DNA from: Lachnospiraceae bacterium
GTDB taxonomy: Bacteria; Bacillota; Clostridia; Lachnospirales; Lachnospiraceae
Assembly (NCBI GenBank): GCA_022796795.1
Contig: JAAWJI010000016.1
Location: 1-64,000, forward strand
Length of the DNA stretch: 64,000 nt
Direction of reading: 5' to 3'
The notes beneath the pieces are model-generated. The model was not told the origin of the DNA. It saw only the letters and a program-made list of their open reading frames with translations, and made no database searches. Shown one piece after another: positions 34,616 to 43,357 of this stretch; positions within the stretch are counted from its first letter, which is position 1; the number at the start of each line of letters is the position of its first letter. The position numbers and the translations under genes were made by a program.

Positions 34616-35746
34616 ATGCAATTTCGAGACCTACAAAAGCAATACCAAACCCTAAAACCAGAGATAGACCAGGCGATTTCCCAGGTCCTCACTGCCGGAA
34701 CCTTCATTTCCGGCCAGCAGGTAACAGAACTGGAAGCCCAGCTTGCCGCATATACAGGAGCAAAGCACTGCATCACCTGCGCCAACGGAACAGATGCCTT
34801 AACCCTGGCCCTCATGGTCTTACAGATCGGCCCAGGCGACGCCGTTTTCGTGCCGGATTTCACTTTCTTTGCGTCCGGAGAAACGCCGGCCTATGAGGGA
34901 GCTGTTCCCATTTTTGTGGATGTGGAGGAGGAGACATTTAATATGTCCCCCAATTCTCTTGAGCAAGCCATCCGCAAGGTAAAAAAGGAGGGAAAGCTTA
35001 TCCCAAAGGTGATTATCGCGGTGGATCTGTTTGGCCAGCCGGCAAATTATCCGGAGATACGAAAAATAGCGGATCAATACGGCCTTCTGATTCTGGAGGA
35101 TGGCGCTCAGGGCTTTGGCGGCAGAATTGGAGAACAGAAAGCCTGCAGCTTTGGCGATATTTCCACAACTTCCTTTTTCCCCGCAAAGCCCCTGGGCTGC
35201 TATGGAGATGGAGGAGCCATATTTACGGACCATGAGGACTGGGCTTCCTTGCTGCGCTCTTATCGGGTTCACGGGAAAGGAACAGACAAATATGACAATG
35301 TGCGGATCGGCGTAAATTCCCGTTTGGATACCCTGCAGGCAGCAGTTTTGCAGGTAAAGCTCAAGGCTTTTCAGGAGTATGAGCTGGAGGCCGTGAACCG
35401 TGTGGCTGAGCGGTATGCGCATAAGCTTAAGGACTTGGTGCGCATTCCGCGGGTTCCACAGAATTTTTATTCCAGCTGGGCACAGTATTCGATTCTTTTG
35501 GAGAATGAAGAGAAAAGAAATGGATTGCAGGCACATCTGAAGGAGCAGGGAATCCCGTCTATGATTTATTATCCAAAGCCTATGAGCCAGCAGACCGCAT
35601 TTCAGGACATGGATTGCGTAAAGGTGGATCTGTCCGTAACAAAGAATTTGTGCCGCAGGGTATTAGCGCTGCCGCTGCACCCTTATATGGAAGAGGCGGA
35701 ACAGGACCGGGTGATTGCGGAGATTCAAAGATTTTTGAAAGGGTAA
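34616..35746 (+). CDS. wbpE: UDP-3-keto uronic acid aminotransferase (WbpE-like)
   Basis: DegT/DnrJ/EryC1/StrS PLP aminotransferase of 376 aa. The Schiff-base Lys191 lies in STTSFFPAKPLGCYGDGG, the signature of the WbpE/WlbC type. Also GTDALTLALM, PDFTFFASGE and LEDGAQGFG. It would aminate C3 of the keto uronic acid made by WbpB. It sits about 10 kb from wbpA-B-D, as the last gene of the locus, and its base composition returns to the GC-rich flanking style. AGAGGGAG precedes ATG 34616. Confidence 0.9.
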   Translation: MQFRDLQKQYQTLKPEIDQAISQVLTAGTFISGQQVTELEAQLAAYTGAKHCITCANGTDALTLALMVLQIGPGDAVFVPDFTFFASGETPAYEGAVPIFVDVEEETFNMSPNSLEQAIRKVKKEGKLIPKVIIAVDLFGQPANYPEIRKIADQYGLLILEDGAQGFGGRIGEQKACSFGDISTTSFFPAKPLGCYGDGGAIFTDHEDWASLLRSYRVHGKGTDKYDNVRIGVNSRLDTLQAAVLQVKLKAFQEYELEAVNRVAERYAHKLKDLVRIPRVPQNFYSSWAQYSILLENEEKRNGLQAHLKEQGIPSMIYYPKPMSQQTAFQDMDCVKVDLSVTKNLCRRVLALPLHPYMEEAEQDRVIAEIQRFLKG

Positions 35747-35765
35747 GAAAGCGTCATAAACAATG

Positions 35766-35803
35766 GTAAGTGCCTCAAAAGGGAGATCTTCTGAGGCACT
35801 TAC
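35766..35803. terminator. Stem-loop at end of polysaccharide operon
   Basis: GTAAGTGCCTCA and TGAGGCACTTAC form a perfect 12-bp stem with a 14-nt loop, 20 nt after the wbpE stop and before a convergent gene. There is no clear T-run on either strand, so it may be a weak bidirectional terminator. Confidence 0.6.
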
Positions 35804-35829
35804 GATAATTTCGGCTATTTTGTAGCCTT

Positions 35830-36147
35830 CTAATCGTATTCCGCCGCCTGTTCCAGTGCAAAGCCGCTCCCTGTTTTTAGTTCTCCAATGCTTGACGCAT
35901 CTATAGGCAATCCATTTTCCCACAACTCATTACAGGACAGATCGATATCATCATTCCACGATATACCATAGCCACCGGCATCTACCTTTACTTGTTCAAA
36001 AAGTCCTTTGATGCTGGAAAGTGTCTTAAAGGCTTCCCATTTTTTTAATAACGGTGCAACATTATATCTCTTACACTCTCCCGTGACAAAATGAATAAGA
36101 AGATTAAATGCGGGCAACGGTTGGACTTCTTTCACTCTATAAAACAT
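35830..36147 (-). CDS. DUF2442 family protein
   Basis: A 105-aa protein of the DUF2442 family (MFYRVKEVQPLPAFNLLIHF ... GGYGISWNDDIDLSCNELW). The family is usually encoded beside DUF4160, as here, and the pair has been proposed as toxin-antitoxin-like, without firm proof. I use ATG 36147, preceded by AAAGGGG; an ATG seven codons earlier overlaps this RBS. The partner gene directly upstream is frameshifted. Confidence 0.88.
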   Translation of the reverse strand: MFYRVKEVQPLPAFNLLIHFVTGECKRYNVAPLLKKWEAFKTLSSIKGLFEQVKVDAGGYGISWNDDIDLSCNELWENGLPIDASSIGELKTGSGFALEQAAEYD

Positions 36148-36174
36148 AATATCGCCCCTTTCTGTCATCTTACT

Positions 36175-36427
36175 TACTTGAGTGGTGGCAGCTTCTTAAA
36201 TTCCTGCGAGTTCCAGATTTTTAGCAGATCGTCTTTATGTTTTTCCGCCCATTCTCGAACAAGCGCCTGTCCTTTGGCAGAAAATCGCCTTCAACCATTT
36301 CAAGGGTCTTAATATCAAATGCTCCGACATATTCACCATATATGGCATGAAAATGTGGTGGATTGTGCTCGCTTTGTTGGAAATACATCTTAATTATGAT
36401 TCCGTAAAACGTTGATATTATCGGCAT
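36175..36427 (-). pseudogene. DUF4160 gene, frameshifted
   Basis: The first about 48 codons read MPIISTFYGIIIKMYFQQSE, HNPPHFHAIYGEYVG and ...MVEGD, the DUF4160 pattern. After GATTTTCTGCC near 36288 the original frame turns into an unrelated short tail, while a shifted frame continues KGQALVREWAEKH and DDLLKIWNSQEFKKLPPLK to a stop at 36175-36177, the normal C-terminus of the family. One base appears to have been lost. DUF2442 follows directly. Confidence 0.85.
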
Positions 36428-36503
36428 TGCAAGCCCTCCTGTAACATATTATTTTAGAATTCTACAGTGATGCCGGGAGAATATACGGCACATCCACCCT
36501 GCG

Positions 36504-36887
36504 TCAAGATATTCCCGCATTCTGCAAACGCCCTTTTGTCTGGGATTCCTCGGAAATATACTTCTGTATAGCCTTTTCTACAGAGGCATTTAAAGAATCG
36601 CCGTTTTTTACTGCTGTCATGGCTAATTTTTTATGGAGCTCGGGATTAATGCGGACATTAAAGGTGCCTTTATACTCTTTATCAGGTTCTTTGCCCACTT
36701 CTTTACAAAATTCCAGATAGTCGTCTACTGCTTCGTGAAATTCTTTTACTACATCTTTCATATTTTCACATTCGAAATTTACCAAATCGTGGATTCCTTC
36801 TATTTTACCTCTCAATACAAGTGCTTCAGAATCAAATTCTACTTTCGTGTGATATCCTTTATATTCTAGTACATTATTCTTTATCAT
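36504..36887 (-). CDS. hicB: HicB-family antitoxin
   Basis: A 127-aa protein of the HicB antitoxin type. The N-terminal partial RNase-H-like domain shows LEYKGYHTKVEFDSEALVLRG and FECENMKDVVKEFHEAVDDYLEFC, and a ribbon-helix-helix DNA-binding segment (GTFNVRINPELHKKLAMTA ... LNASVEKAIQKYI) is at the C-terminus. It should neutralise the HicA-like protein encoded 3 nt upstream and repress the pair. Confidence 0.92.
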   Translation of the reverse strand: MIKNNVLEYKGYHTKVEFDSEALVLRGKIEGIHDLVNFECENMKDVVKEFHEAVDDYLEFCKEVGKEPDKEYKGTFNVRINPELHKKLAMTAVKNGDSLNASVEKAIQKYISEESQTKGRLQNAGIS

Positions 36888-36890
36888 TAT

Positions 36891-37148
36891 TTATAATTCT
36901 CCCAATTCAAGCAGAAATTCTAATAGATCCTTTACTGCTCCTGGTGTCATAACATCACCGGGATGTGGCTTGTGCAGCAAGATTATCTTCTGGTCCTTTT
37001 CCCTATAGAATTTTACCCTTGAACCTGATGTTTTACCCTTAGTATATTCTGCAAATCCAAGCTGAGACAACAGGGATTTGCCCTCAGTATATGTATAGTC
37101 TTTAGGTTTTAGCTGTATTCTCTCTTTTGCTTTTTCCAGTTTACTCAT
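36891..37148 (-). CDS. hicA: HicA-family mRNA interferase toxin
   Basis: A small basic protein of 85 aa. GSRVKFYREKDQKIILLHKPHPG matches the HicA double-stranded-RNA-binding fold with its conserved His (LHKPHPG). It probably cleaves mRNA when not bound by HicB. I use ATG 37148; an in-frame GTG at 37163 is also possible. Toxin precedes antitoxin, the usual hicAB order. Confidence 0.88.
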   Translation of the reverse strand: MSKLEKAKERIQLKPKDYTYTEGKSLLSQLGFAEYTKGKTSGSRVKFYREKDQKIILLHKPHPGDVMTPGAVKDLLEFLLELGEL

Positions 37149-37316
37149 TATGCAAGATCTCACCTTCTTCCTTGTGCAACTGAATCATAGTTGCATAATA
37201 CAGCTTTTCTATAAGCTTGTCAAGGAGAATTTCCCTCATCCAAACATTGATTTATGTCCCCAAATAACATATACTCTAACTAATACAGTGAATCGAGCAT
37301 GAAACAGGAGGCCCCT

Positions 37317-38075
37317 ATGACAGATTACGAAAAAGCTGTCGCTTTATGGCAGAGCAGGAAGGCAAAAACAGACGCGGAGCTTGCGGAGGCGCTGAACGGA
37401 CACAGCATTTCCTTTGCCTATCATTCCGGAAAGATTGAGAATGACAAAATCACATACCATGATACGCGGGAGATCTTCGAGCATGACGGCGTGACCTCCT
37501 ATACAGGCGATCTGCGGACCTTGTTTGAAATATGGAATGCCAGGGAGGCCTACGAATTATTTCTTGTTTCCTTTCAGGAGAAGCGTATCCTGGACGAGGC
37601 GTTTATCAGGGAGCTTCACCAAAGGCTGACCCAGAACACCTATGATACAAGGCGGTATCAGATGGGAGAACGCCCCGGAGAATACAAGCATCACGATTAT
37701 GTTACGGGCAGGGAAGAGGTGGGGGCGGCGCCTGAGGATGTGGCAGAGGAGATGGACGAGCTTCTGGAGGAGCTGCTTCATGTGGATGACAGCCAGGCGC
37801 TGACAGCTGCGGCGTATTTTCATGTGAAGTTTGAAAACATTCATCCCTTTGCAGATGGGAATGGCCGTGTGGGCCGACTGGCCATGAATTATCTTCTGGT
37901 GTGCCATAATCACCCGCCTGTTGTGATTCACCAGGAAGACCGGAGGGAATATTTCGCAAGCTTAGAGGCCTGGGATACAGGGCAGGATCTAAAGCCCATG
38001 CTCTCGTTTTTGCGGGACCAGACAGGGAAGACATGGGAGAAGCAGATAAAGAGGAAGGAGCAAGAAAAATTATGA
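37317..38075 (+). CDS. Fic-family protein (probable AMP transferase)
   Basis: A 252-aa Fic protein. The active-site loop HPFADGNGRVGR is intact, with the catalytic His. An N-terminal SGKIEN segment matches the inhibitory (S/T)xxxE(G/N) helix, so the protein would be self-inhibited (class II type). No toxin-antitoxin partner is next to it. ATG 37317 is 5 nt after AGGAGG; the ATG at 37299 has no RBS. Its stop overlaps the ATG of the next gene (ATGA), implying translational coupling to a hydrolase-like gene, which is unusual. The target of AMPylation is unknown. Confidence 0.92.
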   Translation: MTDYEKAVALWQSRKAKTDAELAEALNGHSISFAYHSGKIENDKITYHDTREIFEHDGVTSYTGDLRTLFEIWNAREAYELFLVSFQEKRILDEAFIRELHQRLTQNTYDTRRYQMGERPGEYKHHDYVTGREEVGAAPEDVAEEMDELLEELLHVDDSQALTAAAYFHVKFENIHPFADGNGRVGRLAMNYLLVCHNHPPVVIHQEDRREYFASLEAWDTGQDLKPMLSFLRDQTGKTWEKQIKRKEQEKL

Positions 38076-39541
38076 ACGCAATAAACATCGCAACCCGAAG
38101 AGAGGTCTGCTGGGACGAGTTCCTGTTTCAGGAGGTCCAGGGAATCCGGGTGCAGATGCACCGGCCGGAGTTTCGCAATGTGGCCCTGGAGTGCGACGCG
38201 CCCTGGGAGGGCAATACCTGCGGGTATTTTACGCTGATTCCGGATGAGAACCAGTTCCGTCTCTACTACCGGGGAGATCAGCTGGATGTGGATAATGACG
38301 GGGTGTGCAAGCCCTCCCACAGGACCATGTACTGCTATGCGGAGAGCAAAGACGGCAAGACTTTTCAGCGGGTGCCGGTGAATGAGATTTCCTTCTGGGG
38401 CCGCAAGGACAACAACATTATCACGGATTCTGTCCGGGATAACATGTATGTGTTCCGGGATTCCAACCCGGACTGCCAGCCAACGGCCCGGTATAAGGGG
38501 CTGGCGGAGGCCAATAATGTGCTCTGGTATTATAGGAGTGAGGACGGCATGCATTTTACAAAGGAGCGGGTTCTGGCAGACGATGGGGCCTATGATTCCC
38601 TGAATGTGATTTTCTGGGATGAGGAGACAAAGCAGTATTTTTTCTTTTACCGGGGACTTCACGGGGAAGGCGCGCCCAAGGGCAAATGGAGCGGCAAGGA
38701 ATGGCGTAGCATGCACACCTCTATTATCCGGGATGTGCGGGTGCGTACTTCCAAGGATTTTGAAAATTGGTCGGAACCCAGAATGATTCAGTTTGAGCCG
38801 GAGAGGGAGGATACGGAGCTCTACACCAACCAGATTCAGAAATATTACCGGGCCAGGCATATGTTCCTGGGGTTTCCTACCCGCTATGTGGACCGGTATG
38901 AGGATGCAGGGAATTTCCCCCAGCTTCCGGACTGGAGACACCGGCAGAAGCTTATCCGCAACTGGGGTCGCAGCGGTACGGCTATGACGGACGCTATGAT
39001 TATGACCTCCCGGGACGGATTTACCTTCCGGCGGACGGAAGAAGCCTTTCTGACGCCGGGGATTGAACGGGATTGCAACTGGTATTACGGGGACTGTTAT
39101 CTCTGTTACGGCATGGCGGAGACAGCCTCGGATATTCCCGGAGCGCCCCACGAGATTTCCCTGTATATGGGTCAGGATTACCGGGTGAATCCGGTGAAGC
39201 TCTGCCGCTATGCCATTCGCCTGGACGGGTTTTTCTCCTGGCACTGCGACTATGAGCCGGGGCAGGTTTTGACAAAGCCGCTGATTTTCGCAGGTAATTC
39301 TCTGGAGATCAATTTTGCCACCTCCGCCGCAGGTTATGTGCGGGTCCGCCTGCTGGACGGGGAGGGGAATTTCCTAGAGGGTTATGATTCCGGACGGCTC
39401 TTTGGAGACAGCGTGGAGCGGATCGTTGAATTTGAAAAGCCTCTGGGAGAGCTTGCCGGAAAGGAAATCCGTATGGAGATTTCTATGAGGGATGCAGAGC
39501 TTTACGCTTTTCAGTTTTCTGAGATTCCGGCTATTCGGTAG
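38072..39541 (+). CDS. Beta-propeller glycoside hydrolase-like protein, copy A
   Basis: A 489-aa cytoplasmic protein (no signal peptide). Repeated Trp/Tyr-rich strands and DGKTF/DGMHF/DGFTF turns across about 1-380 suggest a five-bladed propeller like GH32/GH43/GH130. The C-terminal about 100 residues (FAGNSLEINFATSAAGYVRVRLLD) look like a GH32-type beta sandwich. I cannot name a family with certainty. Copy B (49225-50688) is near-identical along its whole length. The start overlaps the fic stop, and AAGGAG precedes ATG 38072. Its neighbours are a YesMN system and an Opp transporter, which suggests breakdown of an imported oligosaccharide. Confidence 0.8.
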   Translation: MNAINIATRREVCWDEFLFQEVQGIRVQMHRPEFRNVALECDAPWEGNTCGYFTLIPDENQFRLYYRGDQLDVDNDGVCKPSHRTMYCYAESKDGKTFQRVPVNEISFWGRKDNNIITDSVRDNMYVFRDSNPDCQPTARYKGLAEANNVLWYYRSEDGMHFTKERVLADDGAYDSLNVIFWDEETKQYFFFYRGLHGEGAPKGKWSGKEWRSMHTSIIRDVRVRTSKDFENWSEPRMIQFEPEREDTELYTNQIQKYYRARHMFLGFPTRYVDRYEDAGNFPQLPDWRHRQKLIRNWGRSGTAMTDAMIMTSRDGFTFRRTEEAFLTPGIERDCNWYYGDCYLCYGMAETASDIPGAPHEISLYMGQDYRVNPVKLCRYAIRLDGFFSWHCDYEPGQVLTKPLIFAGNSLEINFATSAAGYVRVRLLDGEGNFLEGYDSGRLFGDSVERIVEFEKPLGELAGKEIRMEISMRDAELYAFQFSEIPAIR

Positions 39542-39546
39542 TACAA

Positions 39547-41136
39547 TCAGGGCTTTATCCCGGCAGCTTTCCGGTATTCCAGAGGGGTGACGCCCACTGT
39601 GTTTTTAAACACATAGTTAAAATATTTGGGGTTGTTGTAGCCGACCTCATTGCTGATCTCAAAGGCCTTTTTCCCGGTATTCAGGAGAAGGGATTTGGCC
39701 CGGGCAATACGTTCTCCATTGACATAGGCGTTGAAGCTTAAGCCCTCTTCCTTGTGAAAGAGCTGGCAGAAGTAGATTTTGGACAGCCCTACATGGAGAC
39801 TTACGGATTCCAGGGACAGGTCCGTGTCACCCAGGTGCTCCTGGACATAGGTCTTGGCCATGGAAATCAGATGATTTTTGCTTTTGGTGCGCTGTTGATT
39901 CAGCACATCCAGCAGGCCTTCGCAGGTTTTCTGCAATACGTTTTTGACCTCCTCCTGGGAATCCGTGTCAAAAATGCGGGCAATGGTGCCTGGATAATTC
40001 ACAATATTCCAGGGATAGGCGCCGGACTGGAAGCAGAGACCGGACAGCTGGGAAAGGAGTTCCAGAGAGAACTCCCGCAGCTCTTCCAGCCTGGTTTCCA
40101 CGCAGACCCTGCCCAGAAGAGAACAGAATTCCTGGCGCCGGAAGGTCTGGGCATGTTCTACCAGGGCTTCCAGCATTTGTTGCAGGGAGGTATGGCAGGA
40201 GGGAGTCAGCTTTCCGATGTTGCGGTAATTGACGATGCCCTGGAAGCTGTCGTCCCGCAGGCGCCTGGAAAGCCTGGCCTGCTCCGCGGAGCGGTAGAGA
40301 TCGGCAAGCTGCTCCACCGGGCTTCCCATATAGGCGGAGAAGCCGGCCTGAAAATAAAACCGGGTTTCCTCCAGAAGCTTTTCCAGCAGGGCCTCCATGC
40401 GCTCGTCGCCTCGGTCAAAGGACCAGTTTACTAGGCAGTACAGACAGTCCTGGGATCCAAAGCAGGAGAAAATGCGAAAGCTGTTGGAGAGAAAGGCGCT
40501 GTCGCACATTTTTTTAAAGGCGGTTGGGAAGGCGGCTCCCCCAAGATCGCCGGAGGGCTCTTCCTCCAGGTAAATCAGGATTGCTGCAAAATACTGGTAG
40601 GGAAAGCTAAGGGACAAAAGCTCAAACTGCTTGCGGATTTTCACCTCCCCGCCCTCCGGGGGCCGTGTGAAAAGCTGGGTTACGCTGCGCTCCTGGAGAA
40701 GGGCTTGGTTTTCCGTCAAAAGCTCGCTTAAGGCCTGCTGAGTGTGGTAGCGCCGGCTCATCTGGGTGAAGCGTTCCACAGCGTGGCGTAAGCTTTCGTT
40801 GATTTCAGCCGGGACAATGGGCTTGGCCAGAAGATCTATGGCGCCCACATTCACCGAGTCCCGCACATTGTCAAAATCTCCGTAGCCGGTGATGACCAGG
40901 ATGCATACGTCCCGGTTCATGGCCACAAATTCCTTGGCCAGCTCCAGGCCGGAGATAATGGGAATATTAATATCCATCACGACAATTTTGGGGCGGTGGA
41001 GCTGATACAGCTCCCTGGCGGTTTCGCTGTCCCCGGCTTCGCAGGAAAGGCGAAGTCCCAGCTCCTCCCAGAGAATCACGTCCCGCAGATAGTCCCGAAT
41101 ACTAACGTCGTCGTCGATCAGCATTACATCAATCAT
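39547..41136 (-). CDS. YesN-like response regulator with AraC output domain
   Basis: A 529-aa response regulator. A receiver with Asp55 (IVVMDINIPIISG) is followed by a long middle domain and two AraC-type helix-turn-helices at the C-terminus (DTDLSLESVSLHVGLSKIYFCQLF and FEISNEVGYNNPKYFNYVFKN). ATG 41136 lies 8 nt after AAAGGAG; the upstream in-frame ATG at 41181 overlaps the kinase gene. It converges with copy A of the hydrolase gene and follows its kinase by 41 nt. Probably activates the divergent transporter operon. Confidence 0.93.
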   Translation of the reverse strand: MIDVMLIDDDVSIRDYLRDVILWEELGLRLSCEAGDSETARELYQLHRPKIVVMDINIPIISGLELAKEFVAMNRDVCILVITGYGDFDNVRDSVNVGAIDLLAKPIVPAEINESLRHAVERFTQMSRRYHTQQALSELLTENQALLQERSVTQLFTRPPEGGEVKIRKQFELLSLSFPYQYFAAILIYLEEEPSGDLGGAAFPTAFKKMCDSAFLSNSFRIFSCFGSQDCLYCLVNWSFDRGDERMEALLEKLLEETRFYFQAGFSAYMGSPVEQLADLYRSAEQARLSRRLRDDSFQGIVNYRNIGKLTPSCHTSLQQMLEALVEHAQTFRRQEFCSLLGRVCVETRLEELREFSLELLSQLSGLCFQSGAYPWNIVNYPGTIARIFDTDSQEEVKNVLQKTCEGLLDVLNQQRTKSKNHLISMAKTYVQEHLGDTDLSLESVSLHVGLSKIYFCQLFHKEEGLSFNAYVNGERIARAKSLLLNTGKKAFEISNEVGYNNPKYFNYVFKNTVGVTPLEYRKAAGIKP

Positions 41137-41177
41137 GAAAATTCTCCTTTTACCTGTGAAATTACCTGCTCTTCTTA

Positions 41178-43025
41178 TCATTCCTGTGAGGATAAGGGCA
41201 GGTTGAGAGTTACCCTGGTGAAATCGCCCACCTCACTTTCCAGGGCGAGTCCATACTGTCTGCCGTATTTGTTCCGGATACGGTGTTCCACATTGTAAAG
41301 TCCATAGTGTTTGTGCTCCTTGGTGGGAGGATAGGTGTTCAGGTCCTCCATGAGAATGTCCAGGTCCTCAGGAAGAATGCCAATACCGTTGTCTTCCACG
41401 CAGATGGTAAGGGCATGTCTGCCCTTGTCTGCCTGGACAGAGATGGTGACCTGGCCGTCATCCCGGTAATTGGAAAAGCCATGAATCACTGCGTTTTCCA
41501 CCAAAGGCTGCAGGGTAAGCCGAAGGATCCGCAAGCTTCGCCATTCCTCCGGAACCTGATCCTCTAAATGGAAGGATTTTCCTCTGCCCAGATTCTGAAT
41601 TTTCAGATAATATTGAATCATGCCGATCTCATTGGAGAGGGGCACCTCCTGATTGCCCTTGGAGAGGGCAAGCTTGAAAAAATTGCCCAGGGAGAGAATG
41701 AGATCTTCCGCTTTTTCCGTGTCCTTTTGGCGGATAATCCAGAGGGCGGAATTCAGGGTGTTGTACAGGAGATGGGGATTGATCTGGGACTGCATGAGCT
41801 GCAGCTCCAGATTCTGTTTTTCTGTGGCGTCCCGTTCCTGAGTTTTGTAAAAATTTTCCACCTGTTCCAGCATATCATTGATCTTTACGCCCAGGTAAGC
41901 GATTTCATCGTGTTGATCGGTCTGAAAGCGGGCGGACAGATCCCCTTCGTAAACCCTTTGCACCACGCCTTTTAGGCGTATCAGGGACTTGGTCAGGGTT
42001 TTGGAGCTGAACCAGGACAGAAATATGGTGAGGGCCACCGCTGCCAGTGTAAAATATATGGCCTTTTCTGTGTATTGAGAGACGGTGGAATCCCGGTCCA
42101 GCATATTTTCCTCTATGGGGCATATGAGCCAGGAGGCGCCTCCGCTCAGACGATAGAGAAAAACTTCGCTTCCGTCAGGCAGAAGGGCAATGGGGGAGGA
42201 GCCAGAGGAATCATAGGCCAGCAGCTCTTCCATGTAGGAGATAGTCTCTCCCACGTGGGAAGAATGGGTGGCGGAGATCACGGTGCCGTCCCTGCGGACC
42301 ATGAAAATCCGGGAGGGTAGATTCTTAAAAATATGTTCCAGGCTGGACTGCTTGAGACCTACCACAATCACGCCGATTTTCTCCAGAGTAGACGCCTTGT
42401 AGAGAAAACGCATACCCACCAGACAGCGTCCTGAGCTGCCATTGCCCTGAAAAGAAACAAAGTCAAACCAGCAGGTAGGGACATAGCCGTCCAGATCCGA
42501 GATTCCACAGGCCTTCATAGCGCTGACGCAAGCCTCAAAGTCCTGGTAGGGCAGAGATTCCGGGGAAAGGGAGCCGTAGACAGAACCATTTTTCAGATAG
42601 ATATTGATAAACTGAATGGAAGAGGTTTTGCTGGCTGCGGAGGTGGAGATCACTGTATTCAGGGTGTTGGTAAGTTGGGTCGCTGCCTCAGAGCGTGTTT
42701 CCGACGGGGCAGGCTCCAAAGCGCTTAAAACAGCTAGGGAAGGACTGCGGGTAATCTGGGTGGTCAGGTTCTGGGCCGTTTCCAGGGAGGTATTTAGCTG
42801 ACTGTGAACACTGTCTACATTGCGGATCAGGAGCTCCCTCTCCAGCTTGGAAAATACGTCGGAGGACAGCTGCCACAGACTTAAGGTGATGAGCAGGGCC
42901 ATGGCCAGCGTAAGCGCTGACGTAACCAGTATGATTTTTTGGGTAAAGGTAAGCTTTAATCTGTAAAATTTGTGGGGCACAGTTTTCGTATGCTCCTTTC
43001 TGTGTGGTGAAAATTCTGTTTTCAT
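41178..43025 (-). CDS. YesM-like sensor histidine kinase
   Basis: A 615-aa membrane kinase. TM1 (about 33-55) and TM2 (near 305-325) enclose an extracytoplasmic sensor region, followed by HAMP, the His_kinase motif QINPHLLYNTLN and a GHKL ATPase (VEDNGIGI, LYNVEHRI). ATG 43025 follows GGGGGAGA; the open frame extends 86 codons upstream without a likely start. It is transcribed with the YesN regulator and probably senses an oligosaccharide or its binding protein. Confidence 0.93.
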   Translation of the reverse strand: MKTEFSPHRKEHTKTVPHKFYRLKLTFTQKIILVTSALTLAMALLITLSLWQLSSDVFSKLERELLIRNVDSVHSQLNTSLETAQNLTTQITRSPSLAVLSALEPAPSETRSEAATQLTNTLNTVISTSAASKTSSIQFINIYLKNGSVYGSLSPESLPYQDFEACVSAMKACGISDLDGYVPTCWFDFVSFQGNGSSGRCLVGMRFLYKASTLEKIGVIVVGLKQSSLEHIFKNLPSRIFMVRRDGTVISATHSSHVGETISYMEELLAYDSSGSSPIALLPDGSEVFLYRLSGGASWLICPIEENMLDRDSTVSQYTEKAIYFTLAAVALTIFLSWFSSKTLTKSLIRLKGVVQRVYEGDLSARFQTDQHDEIAYLGVKINDMLEQVENFYKTQERDATEKQNLELQLMQSQINPHLLYNTLNSALWIIRQKDTEKAEDLILSLGNFFKLALSKGNQEVPLSNEIGMIQYYLKIQNLGRGKSFHLEDQVPEEWRSLRILRLTLQPLVENAVIHGFSNYRDDGQVTISVQADKGRHALTICVEDNGIGILPEDLDILMEDLNTYPPTKEHKHYGLYNVEHRIRNKYGRQYGLALESEVGDFTRVTLNLPLSSQE

Positions 43026-43068
43026 TATATTTCTCCCCCAATAATACCGCAAGTAGATGGAAAAAAGT

Positions 43069-43102
43069 TCTGAATATTTTGGAGGGAATCTGAACATTTT
43101 GG
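43069..43102. promoter_or_regulatory. Direct repeats, likely YesN binding site
   Basis: TCTGAATATTTTGG (43069) and TCTGAACATTTTGG (43089) are identical at 13 of 14 positions with a 20-bp period, about two helical turns. They lie about 45 bp upstream of the kinase gene and within the 332-bp divergent gap. AraC-type regulators usually bind such paired half-sites. The rest of this gap holds the transporter promoter and little else that I can see. Confidence 0.55.
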
Positions 43103-43276
43103 AATCTTGCATTGCCCGCAGCCTCTGTTTGGGAGGTGAAAAGATAGGAAAGTAAGTATTTTGTGGAATTTTACAGTCGAAAAATAAAAAAATCAGGAGA
43201 ATAATCAAATAAGAGCAGGAAATATTCCGAAAACACAAGATTATTACCGATATCTTTTCGAGTTTCTCTGAAAGAA

Positions 43277-43304
43277 TTGACATTATAAATTTTTTCTATA
43301 AAAT
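43277..43304 (+). promoter_or_regulatory. Promoter of the Opp-type operon
   Basis: Consensus TTGACA at 43277-43282, 16-nt spacer and TAAAAT at 43299-43304, about 54 nt before the binding-protein start. Confidence 0.65.
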
Positions 43305-43357
43305 GACGGATATATAAATGTTGTTTAGTAGTCGAGAGGATTGAAGGAGGAAAATGA

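Noticed and set aside
37928..39244. A 438-codon minus-strand frame across fic and hydrolase copy A
   Set aside because: Its translation has no recognisable domain, and the similar antisense frame opposite copy B simply mirrors the duplicated coding strand.
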